From an uncultured Pseudomonadota bacterium (GTDB taxonomy: Bacteria; Pseudomonadota; Gammaproteobacteria; Burkholderiales; SG8-39), in contig CAIXPL010000008.1 of NCBI GenBank assembly GCA_903921325.1, positions 1 through 64,000 of the forward strand: a DNA stretch of 64,000 nucleotides, given 5' to 3'. Numbering within the stretch: the first letter of the stretch is position 1; every line of letters begins with the position of its first letter. This document shows positions 31,773-41,188 of this stretch, one piece after another. Both the position numbers and the translations under genes were made by a program. The notes under the pieces are model-generated. The model made no database searches, was not told the origin of the DNA, and saw nothing but the letters and a program-made list of their open reading frames with translations.

Positions 31773-32804
31773 ATGCGACCCTTACGATTCGTGGCGCTGC
31801 TCGCCGCGCTGGTTCTCACCGCGGGTGAGGCGCTCGGCGCAGGCATCACTATCACCAAAGACGTCCTCTACGCTACGCATGATGGTGTAGCGCTACTCGG
31901 CGACCTTTACCAACCGGCCGGCAGCGGGTCTCACCCGGCCATGCTTCTCATTCACGGCGGCGCGTGGAAGGTAGGCTCCAAGGCGGCCTACAACGCGAGC
32001 TGGGGACCCTCCTTGGCCGAGCGCGGCTACGTGGTGTTTTCGGTCGACTACCGCCTCTCCAAACCCGGTGAATCCAACTGGCCCAAAGCCCTGCTCGATT
32101 GCAAGGCTGCCTTGCAGTACCTGCGCGGGAACGCAGCCGCGCTGGGCATAGACCCCGAGCGCATTGGCGCAGGCGGTGACTCCGCTGGCGGCGAACTCTC
32201 GGCCATGCTTGCGCTCACACAAGACTGGCCGGCCTTTGCCAGGCGTTACCCCGCTGACGCCCATGCCGACCAGAGCACGAAGCTCAGAGCGGTCGTACCA
32301 GCCTATGGCGTCTACAGCATGGCCAACTGGTGGGTTTGGACCAAGCAGGGATACAAGCCTGATGCGCTGGAATACAACGCGCTCGATGAATTGTTTGGTG
32401 GCCCGCCCACTGTGGCGCCAGCGGCGTATCTGGAAGCCTCGCCGATTGACTATGTGCGGCAAAGTTCAACGGCCCTCAAATCGTTTGCGCTACCCAACGC
32501 GGGCACCGGTATCGGCTGGTTTGTGACCTGGGGCGAATCCGATCCGATCGTTCCTGCCGAAAGCCAGAGTCTGCCTTTCGTGCAGGCGCTCAAGGAAGCC
32601 GGCGCCGCAGTCACTGCCGTACCTGTGCCGAATGTCGGCCACTTCTGGTTTTCACGCTCTGCGCTCAATGGGTCAGCGGTCGTTCCACGCGACTGCACGG
32701 TCGCGCCGGGCAACGTGGTCAACTGCGCCGTGGGTAGCCCCAACGCTTACATCGAGCAGCGCCTGCTTGAGTTCCTCGATCGAAACCTCGGTCAAAAACG
32801 CTGA
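31773..32804 (+). CDS. Secreted alpha/beta hydrolase (carboxylesterase/lipase family)
   Basis: A 343-residue exported esterase. The signal peptide is FVALLAALVLTAGEALGAG. The oxyanion motif is LIHGGAWKVGS, the nucleophile elbow is GGDSAGGELSAML (GDSAGG) and the likely catalytic histidine is in PNVGHFWF. This places it in the hormone-sensitive-lipase-like family, hydrolysing small esters in the periplasm or outside the cell. It starts at ATG 31773, a few bases after AGGAG. It lies between two gene remnants but has no visible damage itself. Confidence 0.85.
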   Translation: MRPLRFVALLAALVLTAGEALGAGITITKDVLYATHDGVALLGDLYQPAGSGSHPAMLLIHGGAWKVGSKAAYNASWGPSLAERGYVVFSVDYRLSKPGESNWPKALLDCKAALQYLRGNAAALGIDPERIGAGGDSAGGELSAMLALTQDWPAFARRYPADAHADQSTKLRAVVPAYGVYSMANWWVWTKQGYKPDALEYNALDELFGGPPTVAPAAYLEASPIDYVRQSSTALKSFALPNAGTGIGWFVTWGESDPIVPAESQSLPFVQALKEAGAAVTAVPVPNVGHFWFSRSALNGSAVVPRDCTVAPGNVVNCAVGSPNAYIEQRLLEFLDRNLGQKR

Positions 32805-32871
32805 CGCCGGGGAACGATGCCTGCCGGTTGGGGCGGGCACCGTCCTCCTGCTGCTTCCCGGGGGGCTCACA

Positions 32872-33195
32872 AACATCGCCATGATCCTCGCCCGCCTCAA
32901 AAGGAGTCCGCAATGGCCGCACATGGCGGTCATCGTGACCTATGACGAAAACGGCGGCTTCTGGGACCACGTGCCGCCGCCATCCGGGCCTGGCTGGGGT
33001 GACCGCTGGGGGCCTGGTACGCGGATCCCGACGATCATTGTTTCGCCCTTTGCCAGACGGGGCTACGTCGACAAAACGCCCTACGACACGACGTCCATTC
33101 TCAAGTTGATTACGCGACGCTTTGGCCTTGAACCGCTCTCAGGCGTGCGTGCGAACGCGGGGGATATGACGGGGGCCTTCGACTTCGCGCAGTGA
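32872..33195 (+). pseudogene. C-terminal fragment of a phospholipase C/acid-phosphatase-family phosphoesterase
   Basis: About 107 residues match the end of PF04185-type phosphoesterases: ARLKRSPQWPHMAVIVTYDE, GGFWDHVPPP, DRWGPGTRIPTIIVSPFARRG, DTTSILKLITRRFGLEPL and GANAGDM-like RANAGDMTGAFDF before the stop. A complete enzyme has roughly 450-700 residues, so the catalytic N-terminal part is missing. The track ORF from 32632 reads in a different frame through the esterase upstream of this point. It is therefore read as a truncated pseudogene. Confidence 0.75.
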
Positions 33196-33427
33196 ATCGG
33201 ATCAGACCCGGACCGATGCCCCCCAGCCAGGCAACCAACCGCTGGCTGGGTCTCTCGCAGGGCATTGAGCAACCTGCGCACCGGCGCCCCGGTGCAGGTA
33301 AACTTGTCCGCACGACGCTCGCTGACCCGCCAGGCGCCGAATGCAACGATTGGCCAGCGGCCTTGCGACAGCAAAGCCGCAGAGAGCCCCATAACCGAGA
33401 CAACAGTCCTCCCTGCAGGAGAACGCG

Positions 33428-34504
33428 ATGTGGCTGAAGAACGTTTGGTATGTAGCCGGCTTTGAGGCAGAGCTTGAGGACAGCGCGGTCATCGCGCGCC
33501 GCTTTCTTGACACCCCGGTCGTGATGTACCGGACATCCTCCGGACAACTGGCGGCACTGGACGATCTGTGTCCTCACCGGTTGATGCCGCTCTCGGCCGG
33601 CAAGCGGGTCGGCGACCAATTGCAGTGCGGCTATCACGGCATGCGCTTCGGGCCAGACGGGGTGTGCACTGAAGCACCTGGGCAGGCGCGCCCCTCGGAC
33701 AAAGCCTGTATCACCAGCTATCCGCTACAGGCACGGCACGGTTTGCTGTGGATCTGGATGGGTAAACCAAACCTCGCCAAGCCCAATCTGATTCCCGATG
33801 TGCACTGGTACCAGGACCCCGCCTGGGTCCCCTCCGATGGCTACCACCTGATCCAGGCTGACCTGCGCCTGCTCAACGACAACCTGCTCGATTTGAGTCA
33901 CGAGTCCTATGTGCATACGCGCACCATTGGTAACGAGGAGGAGGAGTCGATCGCCAATTTCCCACTGGAAGTCACCGTGGAAGGCGACCGCCTGGTGCGA
34001 GCCCATCGCGAGATGCCCAATATCGATCCACCACCCTTCTTTGCGATGATCCTCGATCACAAGGGCAGGATCGATCGCTGGCAGACCGCGATCAATCTCG
34101 CACCCGGCATCAATATGACCGATGTCGGGGTCTATCCGGTCGGCACAGCGAGAAAGGATGCCTTCGTCGGACATGTGCTGCATCTGCTCACCCCGGAGAC
34201 CGATCATTCGACACATTACTTCTGGTCGATGACCCGCAACTATCGTCTGGACAACGCCCCGCTCACTCAGGCGATCCGTGATGCGGTCAATCTCACCTTC
34301 GATGAGGATCGCGAAGTCCTGGAAGTACAACAGGCCCAGATTGCGCGACTGGGTGGCGCCATCCCGCGAGTCGCCTTGCGGCTCGATGAAGCACCGTTAC
34401 GCGCCCGGCGGCTGCTGGCCGCGCTCGTCGAGCGTGAACAGGCTGATCCGGATTATGTGATGGAACCCTTGCCGCTTATCGATGACCGATATTTGCAAGG
34501 TTGA
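33428..34504 (+). CDS. Rieske non-heme iron oxygenase, vanillate demethylase (VanA)-like
   Basis: A 358-residue oxygenase. The Rieske 2Fe-2S site is C48-P-H50...C67-G-Y-H70 (LCPHRLMPLS, LQCGYHGMRFG). The mononuclear iron site is in NDNLLDLSHESYVH, where Asp and two His alternate as in the family. The size and single-subunit layout resemble vanillate O-demethylase oxygenase and related aryl-ether or aromatic-acid oxygenases. AGGAG lies seven bases upstream of the ATG. No reductase gene accompanies it. It may be co-transcribed with the LivK-like binding protein 131 bp downstream. Confidence 0.88.
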   Translation: MWLKNVWYVAGFEAELEDSAVIARRFLDTPVVMYRTSSGQLAALDDLCPHRLMPLSAGKRVGDQLQCGYHGMRFGPDGVCTEAPGQARPSDKACITSYPLQARHGLLWIWMGKPNLAKPNLIPDVHWYQDPAWVPSDGYHLIQADLRLLNDNLLDLSHESYVHTRTIGNEEEESIANFPLEVTVEGDRLVRAHREMPNIDPPPFFAMILDHKGRIDRWQTAINLAPGINMTDVGVYPVGTARKDAFVGHVLHLLTPETDHSTHYFWSMTRNYRLDNAPLTQAIRDAVNLTFDEDREVLEVQQAQIARLGGAIPRVALRLDEAPLRARRLLAALVEREQADPDYVMEPLPLIDDRYLQG

Positions 34505-34635
34505 CGGTTGCGCGAAAAACCAATGCGTGAATGCAAATAGCTGAATCTCGAACGACTGATCCGACGAATTGATCCGACCAATCGCTTTCTAAACGCTGCA
34601 TGCCAAGCACTGCCCACCCTAGCGGAGACTCCACC

Positions 34636-35808
34636 ATGATCCAACGCATCGCCATCGGCCTGTGCCTCTTTATGCTGGCCCTGCCAGGCGCCCAGGCGCA
34701 GCAACCCATTCGCATCGGCATCATCATGCCCTACTCAGGCCAGTTCGCCGATACCGGCGCCCAGGTCGACGGCGGTATCAAGCTCTACATGAAACAGATG
34801 GGGGATGTGGTTGCCGGACACAAAATTGAAATCATCCGCCGCGATGTCGGCGGGGCCGCACCCGATGTGGCCAAGCGCCTGGCGCAGGAACTGGTCGTGC
34901 GCGACAAGGTCGACATCCTCGCGGGGTTCGTGCTGACACCCAACGCCCTGGCTGCCGCCGATGTCTCAGCAGAAGCAAAGAAGCTGATGGTGATCATGAA
35001 TGCCGGCACTTCGATCATCACCACCCGCTCACCCTATTCCACCCGCACCTCCATCACGCTGCCGCAAGCCGCCGAAACGCTGGCGCAATGGGCCTACGCC
35101 AGCGGTGTGCGCAAGTCCTACACCATGGTGTCTGATTATGGTCCGGGCATCGATGCCGATCAGATGTTCCAGCGGCGCTTCAAAGGGGCCGGTGGCGAGA
35201 TCATTGGTTCGGTACGCTTCCCGGTGGCCAATCCGGACTTTGCCGTCTTTGCGCAACGCGCCAAAGACTTGAATCCGGAATCGATTTTTCTGTTCATGCC
35301 GGCCGGCACACAGCCGGTGGCTTTTGCCAAAGCGATGAACGACGCCGGCCTCAACCCGCAAAAGACCCGCATGCTCGGCACCGGCGATCTCACGTCCGAA
35401 TCAGCCCTGAAAGCGCTGGGCGATCTGTCGCTGGGCATCGTCACCGCCTGGAACTACGACTACCAGCAGACCACGCCGCTCAATACAGCGTTTGTCAAAG
35501 CCTACAACGAGTTGCAAGGCCGCAATCCGGACTTTCTGTCGGTCGGCGGCTATGACGGCATGCACCTGATCTACGAAGCCATCAAGAAGACCAATGGCGA
35601 CACCTCGGGCGATGCCTTGATCGCAGCCGTCAAGGGCATGCGCTGGGAAAGTCCGCGTGGTCCGATCTATATCGATCCCGAAACACGCGACATCGTGCAG
35701 ACGATCTACATCCGGCGCGTGGAAAAATCAGGCTCGGGTCATGCCAACGTCACCATCGACAAGATCGAAGCGGTGAAGGATCCGGTGCTTGCTGCGATGA
35801 AGCACTAG
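34636..35808 (+). CDS. ABC-type branched-chain amino acid-like periplasmic binding protein (LivK family)
   Basis: A 390-residue binding protein. The signal peptide is MIQRIAIGLCLFMLALPGAQAQ, then mature PIRIGIIMPYSGQFADTGAQV, the hallmark start of the LivJ/LivK peripla_BP_6 family. GGAG lies eight bases before the ATG at 34636; the track start at 34600 would place extra residues before the signal. In aromatic-degrading bacteria such proteins often bind aromatic carboxylates. No livHMGF transporter genes occur in the window. A strong hairpin follows its stop codon. Confidence 0.9.
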   Translation: MIQRIAIGLCLFMLALPGAQAQQPIRIGIIMPYSGQFADTGAQVDGGIKLYMKQMGDVVAGHKIEIIRRDVGGAAPDVAKRLAQELVVRDKVDILAGFVLTPNALAAADVSAEAKKLMVIMNAGTSIITTRSPYSTRTSITLPQAAETLAQWAYASGVRKSYTMVSDYGPGIDADQMFQRRFKGAGGEIIGSVRFPVANPDFAVFAQRAKDLNPESIFLFMPAGTQPVAFAKAMNDAGLNPQKTRMLGTGDLTSESALKALGDLSLGIVTAWNYDYQQTTPLNTAFVKAYNELQGRNPDFLSVGGYDGMHLIYEAIKKTNGDTSGDALIAAVKGMRWESPRGPIYIDPETRDIVQTIYIRRVEKSGSGHANVTIDKIEAVKDPVLAAMKH

Positions 35809-35814
35809 CCGCTT

Positions 35815-35859
35815 CAGCCCTGGCGCGCCCGGCAGCCGTCGCCGGGCGCGCCAAGGCTG
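35815..35859 (+). terminator. Strong hairpin after the LivK-like gene
   Basis: Perfect 13-bp arms TGGCGCGCCCGGC and GCCGGGCGCGCCA enclose a 7-base loop (agccgtc), and the stem extends through one mismatch by CAGCC/GGCTG. It begins six bases after the stop of the LivK-like gene and lies before the convergent DapA-like gene. A bidirectional terminator is likely, although no T-tract follows on the plus strand. Confidence 0.65.
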
Positions 35860-35927
35860 CGAAGTCGATCACTGTGTCGCCTGCGTGGGACTGCGGGGAG
35901 ACGCGAGGACCAGAGCCCTCGCGCGAT

Positions 35928-36827
35928 CTAGAGCAAACCAGCGCGTTGCAGCACGCCATCGAGTCGCTTTTCGAGTTCGACTGTCGCCGGCACCATGGGC
36001 AACCGGTGCTCGTTGCGATCGATCAAACCAATCCGTTTCATCATGTATTTCATCGGAATCGGATTGGTATCGAAAAAGATTGCCCGCATCAGTTCAAACA
36101 ATTTGAAGTGCAACGCACGCGCGGTCGGCATGTCATTGGCGATGGTCGCCTCGCACATCTGCGCGATCTCGCGCGGCGCCAAATTGGCTGCCGCGTTCAT
36201 CGTGCCCAGGGCACCGACGGCCATCATCGATAGAGTGAACTCTTCCAGCCCGACAAACACGCGGAACTCCGGTCCGAAACGATGCAGCATTTCGGTGACG
36301 AATGCATGGTCATCCACCGCATGCTTGATTCCGACAAAATGCGGAATGGCCTCGGCAATGCGCTCGAGCGTTCCCATCTCGACCTTGAATGCCGAGCGGC
36401 CCGGTATGTGATACATCATCAACGGCACTGTGCTGCGTCGGCCCAGATCAATGAAATACTCGGCCACGCCACGCTGCGGAGCGCGGATGTAATACGGCGT
36501 CACCACCAGCAGGGCATCGGCACCGGCACGCGCAGCAAATTCGGTCAGCTCGACGGTCTCGGCATGTGACTGCGAGCCGGTGGCAGCCACCACTGGAATA
36601 CGCTTTTTCACGGTCGCAACCGCGCAGGCAACCATCTCATTGCGCTCGGCAATGGTGAGCGTCGAGGGCTCAGAGGTCGTGCCATTCACCAGGATGCCGT
36701 GCGTCCCATTGGCAATCTGGTGCTCGATCAAGCGGGAATAGGTGTCCAGGTCGGGCCGACCGTCCTTGAACGGAGTGATCAGGGGTGGAATCGATCCGGT
36801 CAGAAAATTCTTTGGCAGTGTGATCAT
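35928..36827 (-). CDS. DapA-family class I aldolase/lyase
   Basis: A 299-residue protein of the dihydrodipicolinate synthase/N-acetylneuraminate lyase family. Motifs: NGTTSEPSTLT (the GTTGE-type phosphate/oxyanion loop), the conserved tyrosine in MMYHIPGRS, and the Schiff-base lysine in FVGIKHAVDD. The start at 36827 (MITLPKNFLTGSIPPLITPF) is preferred over the track start at 36854. It is the last gene of a six-gene catabolic run rather than in a lysine context, so a pyruvate- or oxoacid-releasing aldolase, hydratase or decarboxylase in ring degradation is more likely than true DapA. Confidence 0.85.
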   Translation of the reverse strand: MITLPKNFLTGSIPPLITPFKDGRPDLDTYSRLIEHQIANGTHGILVNGTTSEPSTLTIAERNEMVACAVATVKKRIPVVAATGSQSHAETVELTEFAARAGADALLVVTPYYIRAPQRGVAEYFIDLGRRSTVPLMMYHIPGRSAFKVEMGTLERIAEAIPHFVGIKHAVDDHAFVTEMLHRFGPEFRVFVGLEEFTLSMMAVGALGTMNAAANLAPREIAQMCEATIANDMPTARALHFKLFELMRAIFFDTNPIPMKYMMKRIGLIDRNEHRLPMVPATVELEKRLDGVLQRAGLL

Positions 36828-36988
36828 GTCAGTGCGACCTTGGTGTATGCCCAATCAGGTGAACAAACGAGGAAGTGCTCAGTAGCGAATGCATCCGTGT
36901 GTGGAATCGCAGGAAACGTCGCGTACCCGCCCGCGGCGCCAAACCTCTGTCGACCCGCGGACGTGCGCGTTGCTCGCCGACGCTTGCT

Positions 36989-38116
36989 TCACGCGGCGAT
37001 TTTGCTCCGGTTGGTATCAAAGCCCTGTTCGGTGCCGAGGACCAGCATCGGCTTCTTCAGATCTTCTTGCCACAGCAGCGATTCCATGTAGATGTTGAGT
37101 GGCTGATCCTGCACCGTCAGCTCGTACACATAGTCATCGTACGAGGCGTGGTTATGCACCGCCCAGCCCGGCGCTGACAGCATCAGATCGCCGGCCTTCC
37201 ATTCATAGCGCTGACCGGCCACATTGCTGTAGCCTGAGCCGTGGAAGTAATAATTGATGGCAGCCGAGCTGTGACGATGCGGCCGGTCGACGATTTTTGG
37301 CGGCCGGATGGTCATGGTGGCAAAGAAATTCGGGGTGATGCCGTTGGTGCGCCCCGTGCTCGGGTTGTAGTACATGTACAGACGGCGGCCGACATACTCC
37401 TTACCCAGCGCTTCGAGCTTGTCGAGCTCAGGCTTCACCTTGGCCCAGGCAAAGTGCAGCGGGTGCGAGGTAATCGGCGTGGGATTGATCAGCGACTCGT
37501 AGGGCATCAACAGCCCGCCGTCCTCGGTGATCGGAAACATCCCGTAGGGGCTCTTGCGCCGCGGGTCGGCAGCAGCGGCAGCTTCCTCGGCGTCATGCTC
37601 CACCTTGACCACTTTCGGGTCATCTTCGGGCAGGTAAATCTGCATATGCTGCAGCAACGGCACGTTGGAGTAGGTCAGACGCACCTGCAGGTCGCGGCCA
37701 TCGTTACCATGCACATAGGTGGCAAACGAGGGGTGGTTCCAGACGTCATATTGCGCATGCTGGATGCGCCGTCCGGCCACTTCACAGTAGCCACTGCCGC
37801 GAATGCAGAAATTCACCTCAGTCGCGTTATGGCGAAACGGCAGCGTGCGCTCACCGGGCTTCAACACCGAGAGCTTCACCTGAATACCCGGGGTCATGCC
37901 GGGGGCGTTGGCTTCGGCATAAGGGTGCACCACCAGCGATTCGCGTCGCCCGTTAGCAGGCAGCGCAGAACTGGCGAGCCGTTCGACTTCGGCGTCGATC
38001 TGTTCACGGGTGACCACAATGGGTGGGAAGTAGTTGTTGTCGTCCGATGCGGCCGCACCGGTGCGGTCGATGAACTGACCATCAAGACGCGGAAAATCCT
38101 TGCGAAAGTCATTCAT
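36989..38116 (-). CDS. Double-cupin protein, gentisate 1,2-dioxygenase-like
   Basis: A 375-residue bicupin. The N-terminal cupin shows LPFRHNATEVNFCIRGSGYCEV and the C-terminal one shows RPHRHSSAAINYYFHGSGYSNV, the latter with HxH metal ligands, followed by LSAPGWAVHNHAS. This layout resembles gentisate and 1-hydroxy-2-naphthoate dioxygenases, which open aromatic rings with Fe(II). In the first cupin only one of the two usual ligand histidines is present, as in the non-catalytic cupin of many family members. The ATG at 38116 has GAGGAG seven bases upstream. It lies 34 bp after the ornithine-cyclodeaminase-family gene. Confidence 0.82.
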   Translation of the reverse strand: MNDFRKDFPRLDGQFIDRTGAAASDDNNYFPPIVVTREQIDAEVERLASSALPANGRRESLVVHPYAEANAPGMTPGIQVKLSVLKPGERTLPFRHNATEVNFCIRGSGYCEVAGRRIQHAQYDVWNHPSFATYVHGNDGRDLQVRLTYSNVPLLQHMQIYLPEDDPKVVKVEHDAEEAAAAADPRRKSPYGMFPITEDGGLLMPYESLINPTPITSHPLHFAWAKVKPELDKLEALGKEYVGRRLYMYYNPSTGRTNGITPNFFATMTIRPPKIVDRPHRHSSAAINYYFHGSGYSNVAGQRYEWKAGDLMLSAPGWAVHNHASYDDYVYELTVQDQPLNIYMESLLWQEDLKKPMLVLGTEQGFDTNRSKIAA

Positions 38117-38150
38117 CAGAGTGCTCCTCGAAATGTGCTGCAATCAGTCA

Positions 38151-39134
38151 TTATGGTGCGCGGCGCGACACGCGCGGCTTTTCCTTGCGCGGTTGCGGCA
38201 AGGCGCGCCCCAACCCTTGAGTCTGCGCGCGGCGCACCAATTCGGTAGCGAGCGCCAGATCCGATATGCCCATGCCCATCGACTTGAAAAGCGACAGGTC
38301 TTCAGCGGCCGCGCGGCGCTCACCAGCGGCGATCAGGGACGAGATCAGCCGTACCGAGCCCCAGCCCGCCGGGTCGAACCGGGTCATGAATTCGCGCGAC
38401 AACTGCTGCACGCCCTGCAGGTTATCCACCGCCACCCGCGTAGTACGTGCGAACACATCCTGGGTGAACTCTTCGCGATCCGGCGCGATAGCTCCCACCG
38501 CATTCAGATGTGCACCGCGCTCGAGCATCTGGGCGTTCAAAAACGGCGTACTCGCTCGGGTCACGAGGGTGACGATGCCCGCTCCACGGCAAGCCGCGGC
38601 CGCCGAGTCACATTCCGCGACTTCAATGCCAAACTCGTCGCGCACTTTGGTCGCAAACGTCGCCCGCGATTCGGCTTTGGGGCTGAACACCTGCAAGCGG
38701 GTGATGTCGCGCACCGCCAGCATGGCCCCGACCTGCGAGAGTGCCTGACGACCTGTGCCGATCAAGCCCATGACGGGCACGTGAGGCGCAGCCATCCAGT
38801 CAGCGGCAACACCCGAGATGCCACCGGTGCGCATATTGCCCAGGGCAAACGCCTCGATCACCGCCACCAGCGACCCGTTGTTCGCATCCCACAGCAGCAC
38901 GATTGGCGAGGTGCCCCCCGCCGTATGGGTCCAGGTTTTGGTGCCAACCACATCGCCCAATTTGCCGCCAATCGCATGCAGGTTGTTATGACCAAACTGC
39001 AACAGGGTCTTGGTCATATTGAGCGCTTCGCCTGCGGCCTCAAGCTTGAGCGCCGCCTCCAGCGCGCCGATCGCATCCTTGAGGTCCATCAAGGCGACCA
39101 CGTCCTGCTCGGTGAGCCAGAGCACGTCAGCCAT
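38151..39134 (-). CDS. Ornithine cyclodeaminase/mu-crystallin family protein
   Basis: A 327-residue NAD(P)-binding protein of the OCD/mu-crystallin family. The nucleotide-binding loop is VMGLIGTGRQALSQ, and family blocks include GGTSPIVLLWDANNGSLVAVIEA, LGNMRTGGISGVAADWMA and HLNAVGAIAPDREEF. Members are ornithine cyclodeaminases, ketimine or imine reductases, or alanine dehydrogenases. Beside aromatic-degradation genes, an imine- or keto-acid-handling dehydrogenase is more plausible than ornithine metabolism. Its start is 2 bp after the stop of the decarboxylase-like gene, so translation is likely coupled. Confidence 0.87.
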   Translation of the reverse strand: MADVLWLTEQDVVALMDLKDAIGALEAALKLEAAGEALNMTKTLLQFGHNNLHAIGGKLGDVVGTKTWTHTAGGTSPIVLLWDANNGSLVAVIEAFALGNMRTGGISGVAADWMAAPHVPVMGLIGTGRQALSQVGAMLAVRDITRLQVFSPKAESRATFATKVRDEFGIEVAECDSAAAACRGAGIVTLVTRASTPFLNAQMLERGAHLNAVGAIAPDREEFTQDVFARTTRVAVDNLQGVQQLSREFMTRFDPAGWGSVRLISSLIAAGERRAAAEDLSLFKSMGMGISDLALATELVRRAQTQGLGRALPQPRKEKPRVSRRAP

Positions 39135-39136
39135 GC

Positions 39137-40117
39137 TTACACCTTCACCGAACTGAGCACTTCCTTGGGGAACAGCTCATCGGGTTCAAGCTTGCGATGA
39201 CACACCCCTTGTTCATAGGCATATTGCAGGAACGCTTCCAGCGTCGGCCGATTGGGTTCCAGACCATAAGGATAGAAATCACCCTTGAACAGTTCACGCA
39301 TCTGCTCGCTGATGTCATACAACCATGGCATCGGTGCGTGCGAGGCGGTGACATCGCACAGCCGCGCCATCGAGCGGTCACGCGCCTCGCTGAACGCCTT
39401 GTACAGATTCATTGCCACCCACGGGTGGGCACGGAAGACGTCGCCCTTCATCACCAGCACATGCATGATCGGGTAGATTCCCGTTTTGCGATAGTAGGCC
39501 TCTTCATGCGACCGATAGTCGGGAATCAGGCGACGGATACCACGGCCCAGCGACGCGGGCGGACGCGCGGTCAGCGCTGCATCGAGTTCACCGGATAGCA
39601 GCATCGAATCGAGTGACCGGTCGGGCGCGTTGCGATAGCGCACATCCGCAGGCAACTTGAGTACGACTTTTTCCACGCGTCCGGGCGTGTTGACCCCGGC
39701 CTGCACCCAGTCCACGCTTGATAGCGGCACGCCGTACTCATGGACCAGCATGCCGCGCGAATAGATCGAGGCAGTCTGTGCCCATTCGGGGATACCAATG
39801 CGCGCACCTTTCAATTCCGTGGGTGAACGCAGCGGGCTGTTCTCAGCAACATAGATCGATGAATGGCGAAATGCGCGCGAGATGAACACCGGCAATGCCA
39901 GCACGCTCTGATCGCCCTGCGAGCGCAGCGACACATACTTGCCCATCGAGAGCTCGGCGATATCGAATTCGCGAAACTTGGCAAAGCGATAGAAAATTTC
40001 TTCGATCGGCAAGGTCATCGAAAGCAAGCGCACGCCCTCGACCGGGATACGACCACTGGTCACATCATGCGTGTGGTCATATTCATCCAGAGCAATCGAC
40101 AGATCGAGCAGGCTCAT
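39137..40117 (-). CDS. 4,5-dihydroxyphthalate decarboxylase-like protein, second copy
   Basis: A 326-residue paralogue of the protein at 17958-18965, with the same block order: FREFDIAELSMGKYVSLRSQGD, SRAFRHSSIYV, ELKGARIGIPEWAQTASIYSRG, IYPIMHVLVMKGD and HPWVAMNLYKAF. It has no signal peptide (MSLLDLSIALDEYDHT), so cytoplasmic action is expected. The start at 40117 is chosen over 40156 on family fit. It lies 19 bp after the TauD-like gene and 2 bp before the OCD-family gene. Here the neighbouring oxygenase is phthalate-dioxygenase-like, which supports a decarboxylase-type role in an aromatic dicarboxylate pathway. Confidence 0.82.
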   Translation of the reverse strand: MSLLDLSIALDEYDHTHDVTSGRIPVEGVRLLSMTLPIEEIFYRFAKFREFDIAELSMGKYVSLRSQGDQSVLALPVFISRAFRHSSIYVAENSPLRSPTELKGARIGIPEWAQTASIYSRGMLVHEYGVPLSSVDWVQAGVNTPGRVEKVVLKLPADVRYRNAPDRSLDSMLLSGELDAALTARPPASLGRGIRRLIPDYRSHEEAYYRKTGIYPIMHVLVMKGDVFRAHPWVAMNLYKAFSEARDRSMARLCDVTASHAPMPWLYDISEQMRELFKGDFYPYGLEPNRPTLEAFLQYAYEQGVCHRKLEPDELFPKEVLSSVKV

Positions 40118-40136
40118 CGTATTCCCAAGGCAGTTA

Positions 40137-41033
40137 TCAAGACTCGTAGGGCACATCGCCCAGCACGGTACAGCGGCGCATCAGCCGGCGTTCCGACGCA
40201 TCAAAATCGCTGCGCGCATGGACGGCGCAGCGGTTGTCCCACATCAGCAAATCACCGGGCCGCCAGACATGCTCATAGATCCAGGCGGGGTTTTCCAGAT
40301 GATCAAAGAGTTCATTCAAAATCCGATCCGACTCAGCGCGGTCGATGCCGACAATATGCTCGGTCATTAGCCGGTTCACATAGAGCGCCTTGCGGCCGGT
40401 TTCCGGATGGGTGCGGAAAATCGGGTGCACGTGCTGCGGCGCCTCGGGCCGGGCTTCACCGCGATGAGTGGGGTTGCCTTCATAGTCATAGACATTGAGC
40501 GCGCGCATGCCGGCAAGGCGGGTCTTGAGCGCCTGCGGGAGCGCGTCGTAGGCGGCGTACATATTGCCAAACAGCGTGTTGCCCCCGCGCGAAGGCACTT
40601 CAATCGCATAGAGCATGGAGGCCATCGCCGGACGCTCGATGTAGCACTGATCGGAATGGAACATCATCTCGCCATCGGGCAGCGCGCCGATCAGCTGGCC
40701 ATTCTCGCGAATATTCGAGATGAACATCACCCCGGGATGGCTCTTCGAGGTGCCGTCGTGGCGATTGAGCAGTCGCATCGAGGGTTCGCCAAAGCATTGC
40801 GCGAAGCGCACCTGATCTTCTTCGCCGATCGTCTGATCACGAAACAGCACGATGCAGTTCTCATGCCAGATAGCGCGCAGCGCGGCGGCGCTCTCGTCAC
40901 TGATGGGCTTGCTCAGATCGATATCGAGAATCTCGGCACCAATCAGCGGCGCGAGCGGACGCGTCCGATAGCCACCGCCACCCAGGGGTGCGCCAGGTCG
41001 CACCTGTACGGGCACGCTCGCTCCTGTCTCCAT
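40137..41033 (-). CDS. TauD/TfdA-family Fe(II)/2-oxoglutarate dioxygenase
   Basis: A 298-residue alpha-ketoglutarate-dependent dioxygenase. Iron ligands HxD are in MMFHSDQCYIE, the distal histidine and arginine in DNRCAVHARSDF, and family blocks include IVLFRDQTIGEEDQVRFAQCFGEP. These enzymes hydroxylate or cleave substrates such as taurine, aryloxyacetates or sulfates. The track start at 41255 is over-extended; the ATG at 41033 has AAGGAG upstream and gives the usual length. It may remove an ether, sulfonate or side chain ahead of ring attack; the substrate is unknown. Confidence 0.9.
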   Translation of the reverse strand: METGASVPVQVRPGAPLGGGGYRTRPLAPLIGAEILDIDLSKPISDESAAALRAIWHENCIVLFRDQTIGEEDQVRFAQCFGEPSMRLLNRHDGTSKSHPGVMFISNIRENGQLIGALPDGEMMFHSDQCYIERPAMASMLYAIEVPSRGGNTLFGNMYAAYDALPQALKTRLAGMRALNVYDYEGNPTHRGEARPEAPQHVHPIFRTHPETGRKALYVNRLMTEHIVGIDRAESDRILNELFDHLENPAWIYEHVWRPGDLLMWDNRCAVHARSDFDASERRLMRRCTVLGDVPYES

Positions 41034-41188
41034 CTCGCTCTCTCCTTGCTGGACCACTGCTTGGGCCGGGATAATGCCTGGCTGCCCATCCGGGTAAATC
41101 AAGCCGACTGCATCGGCCCTGACACGTCGGTCCTCGGCGCGCAGTCGAGGTGCACCGATCCGGCCAATCGTGCGTCGGCCCGATTCGT

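Noticed and set aside
33196-33427. Possible small gene between the phosphoesterase remnant and the Rieske oxygenase
   Set aside because: Frames on both strands were read and none gave a recognisable motif or a ribosome binding site.
35928-36827. Lysine-biosynthetic DapA
   Set aside because: It carries the family fold motifs but sits at the end of a catabolic gene run with no lysine genes nearby.
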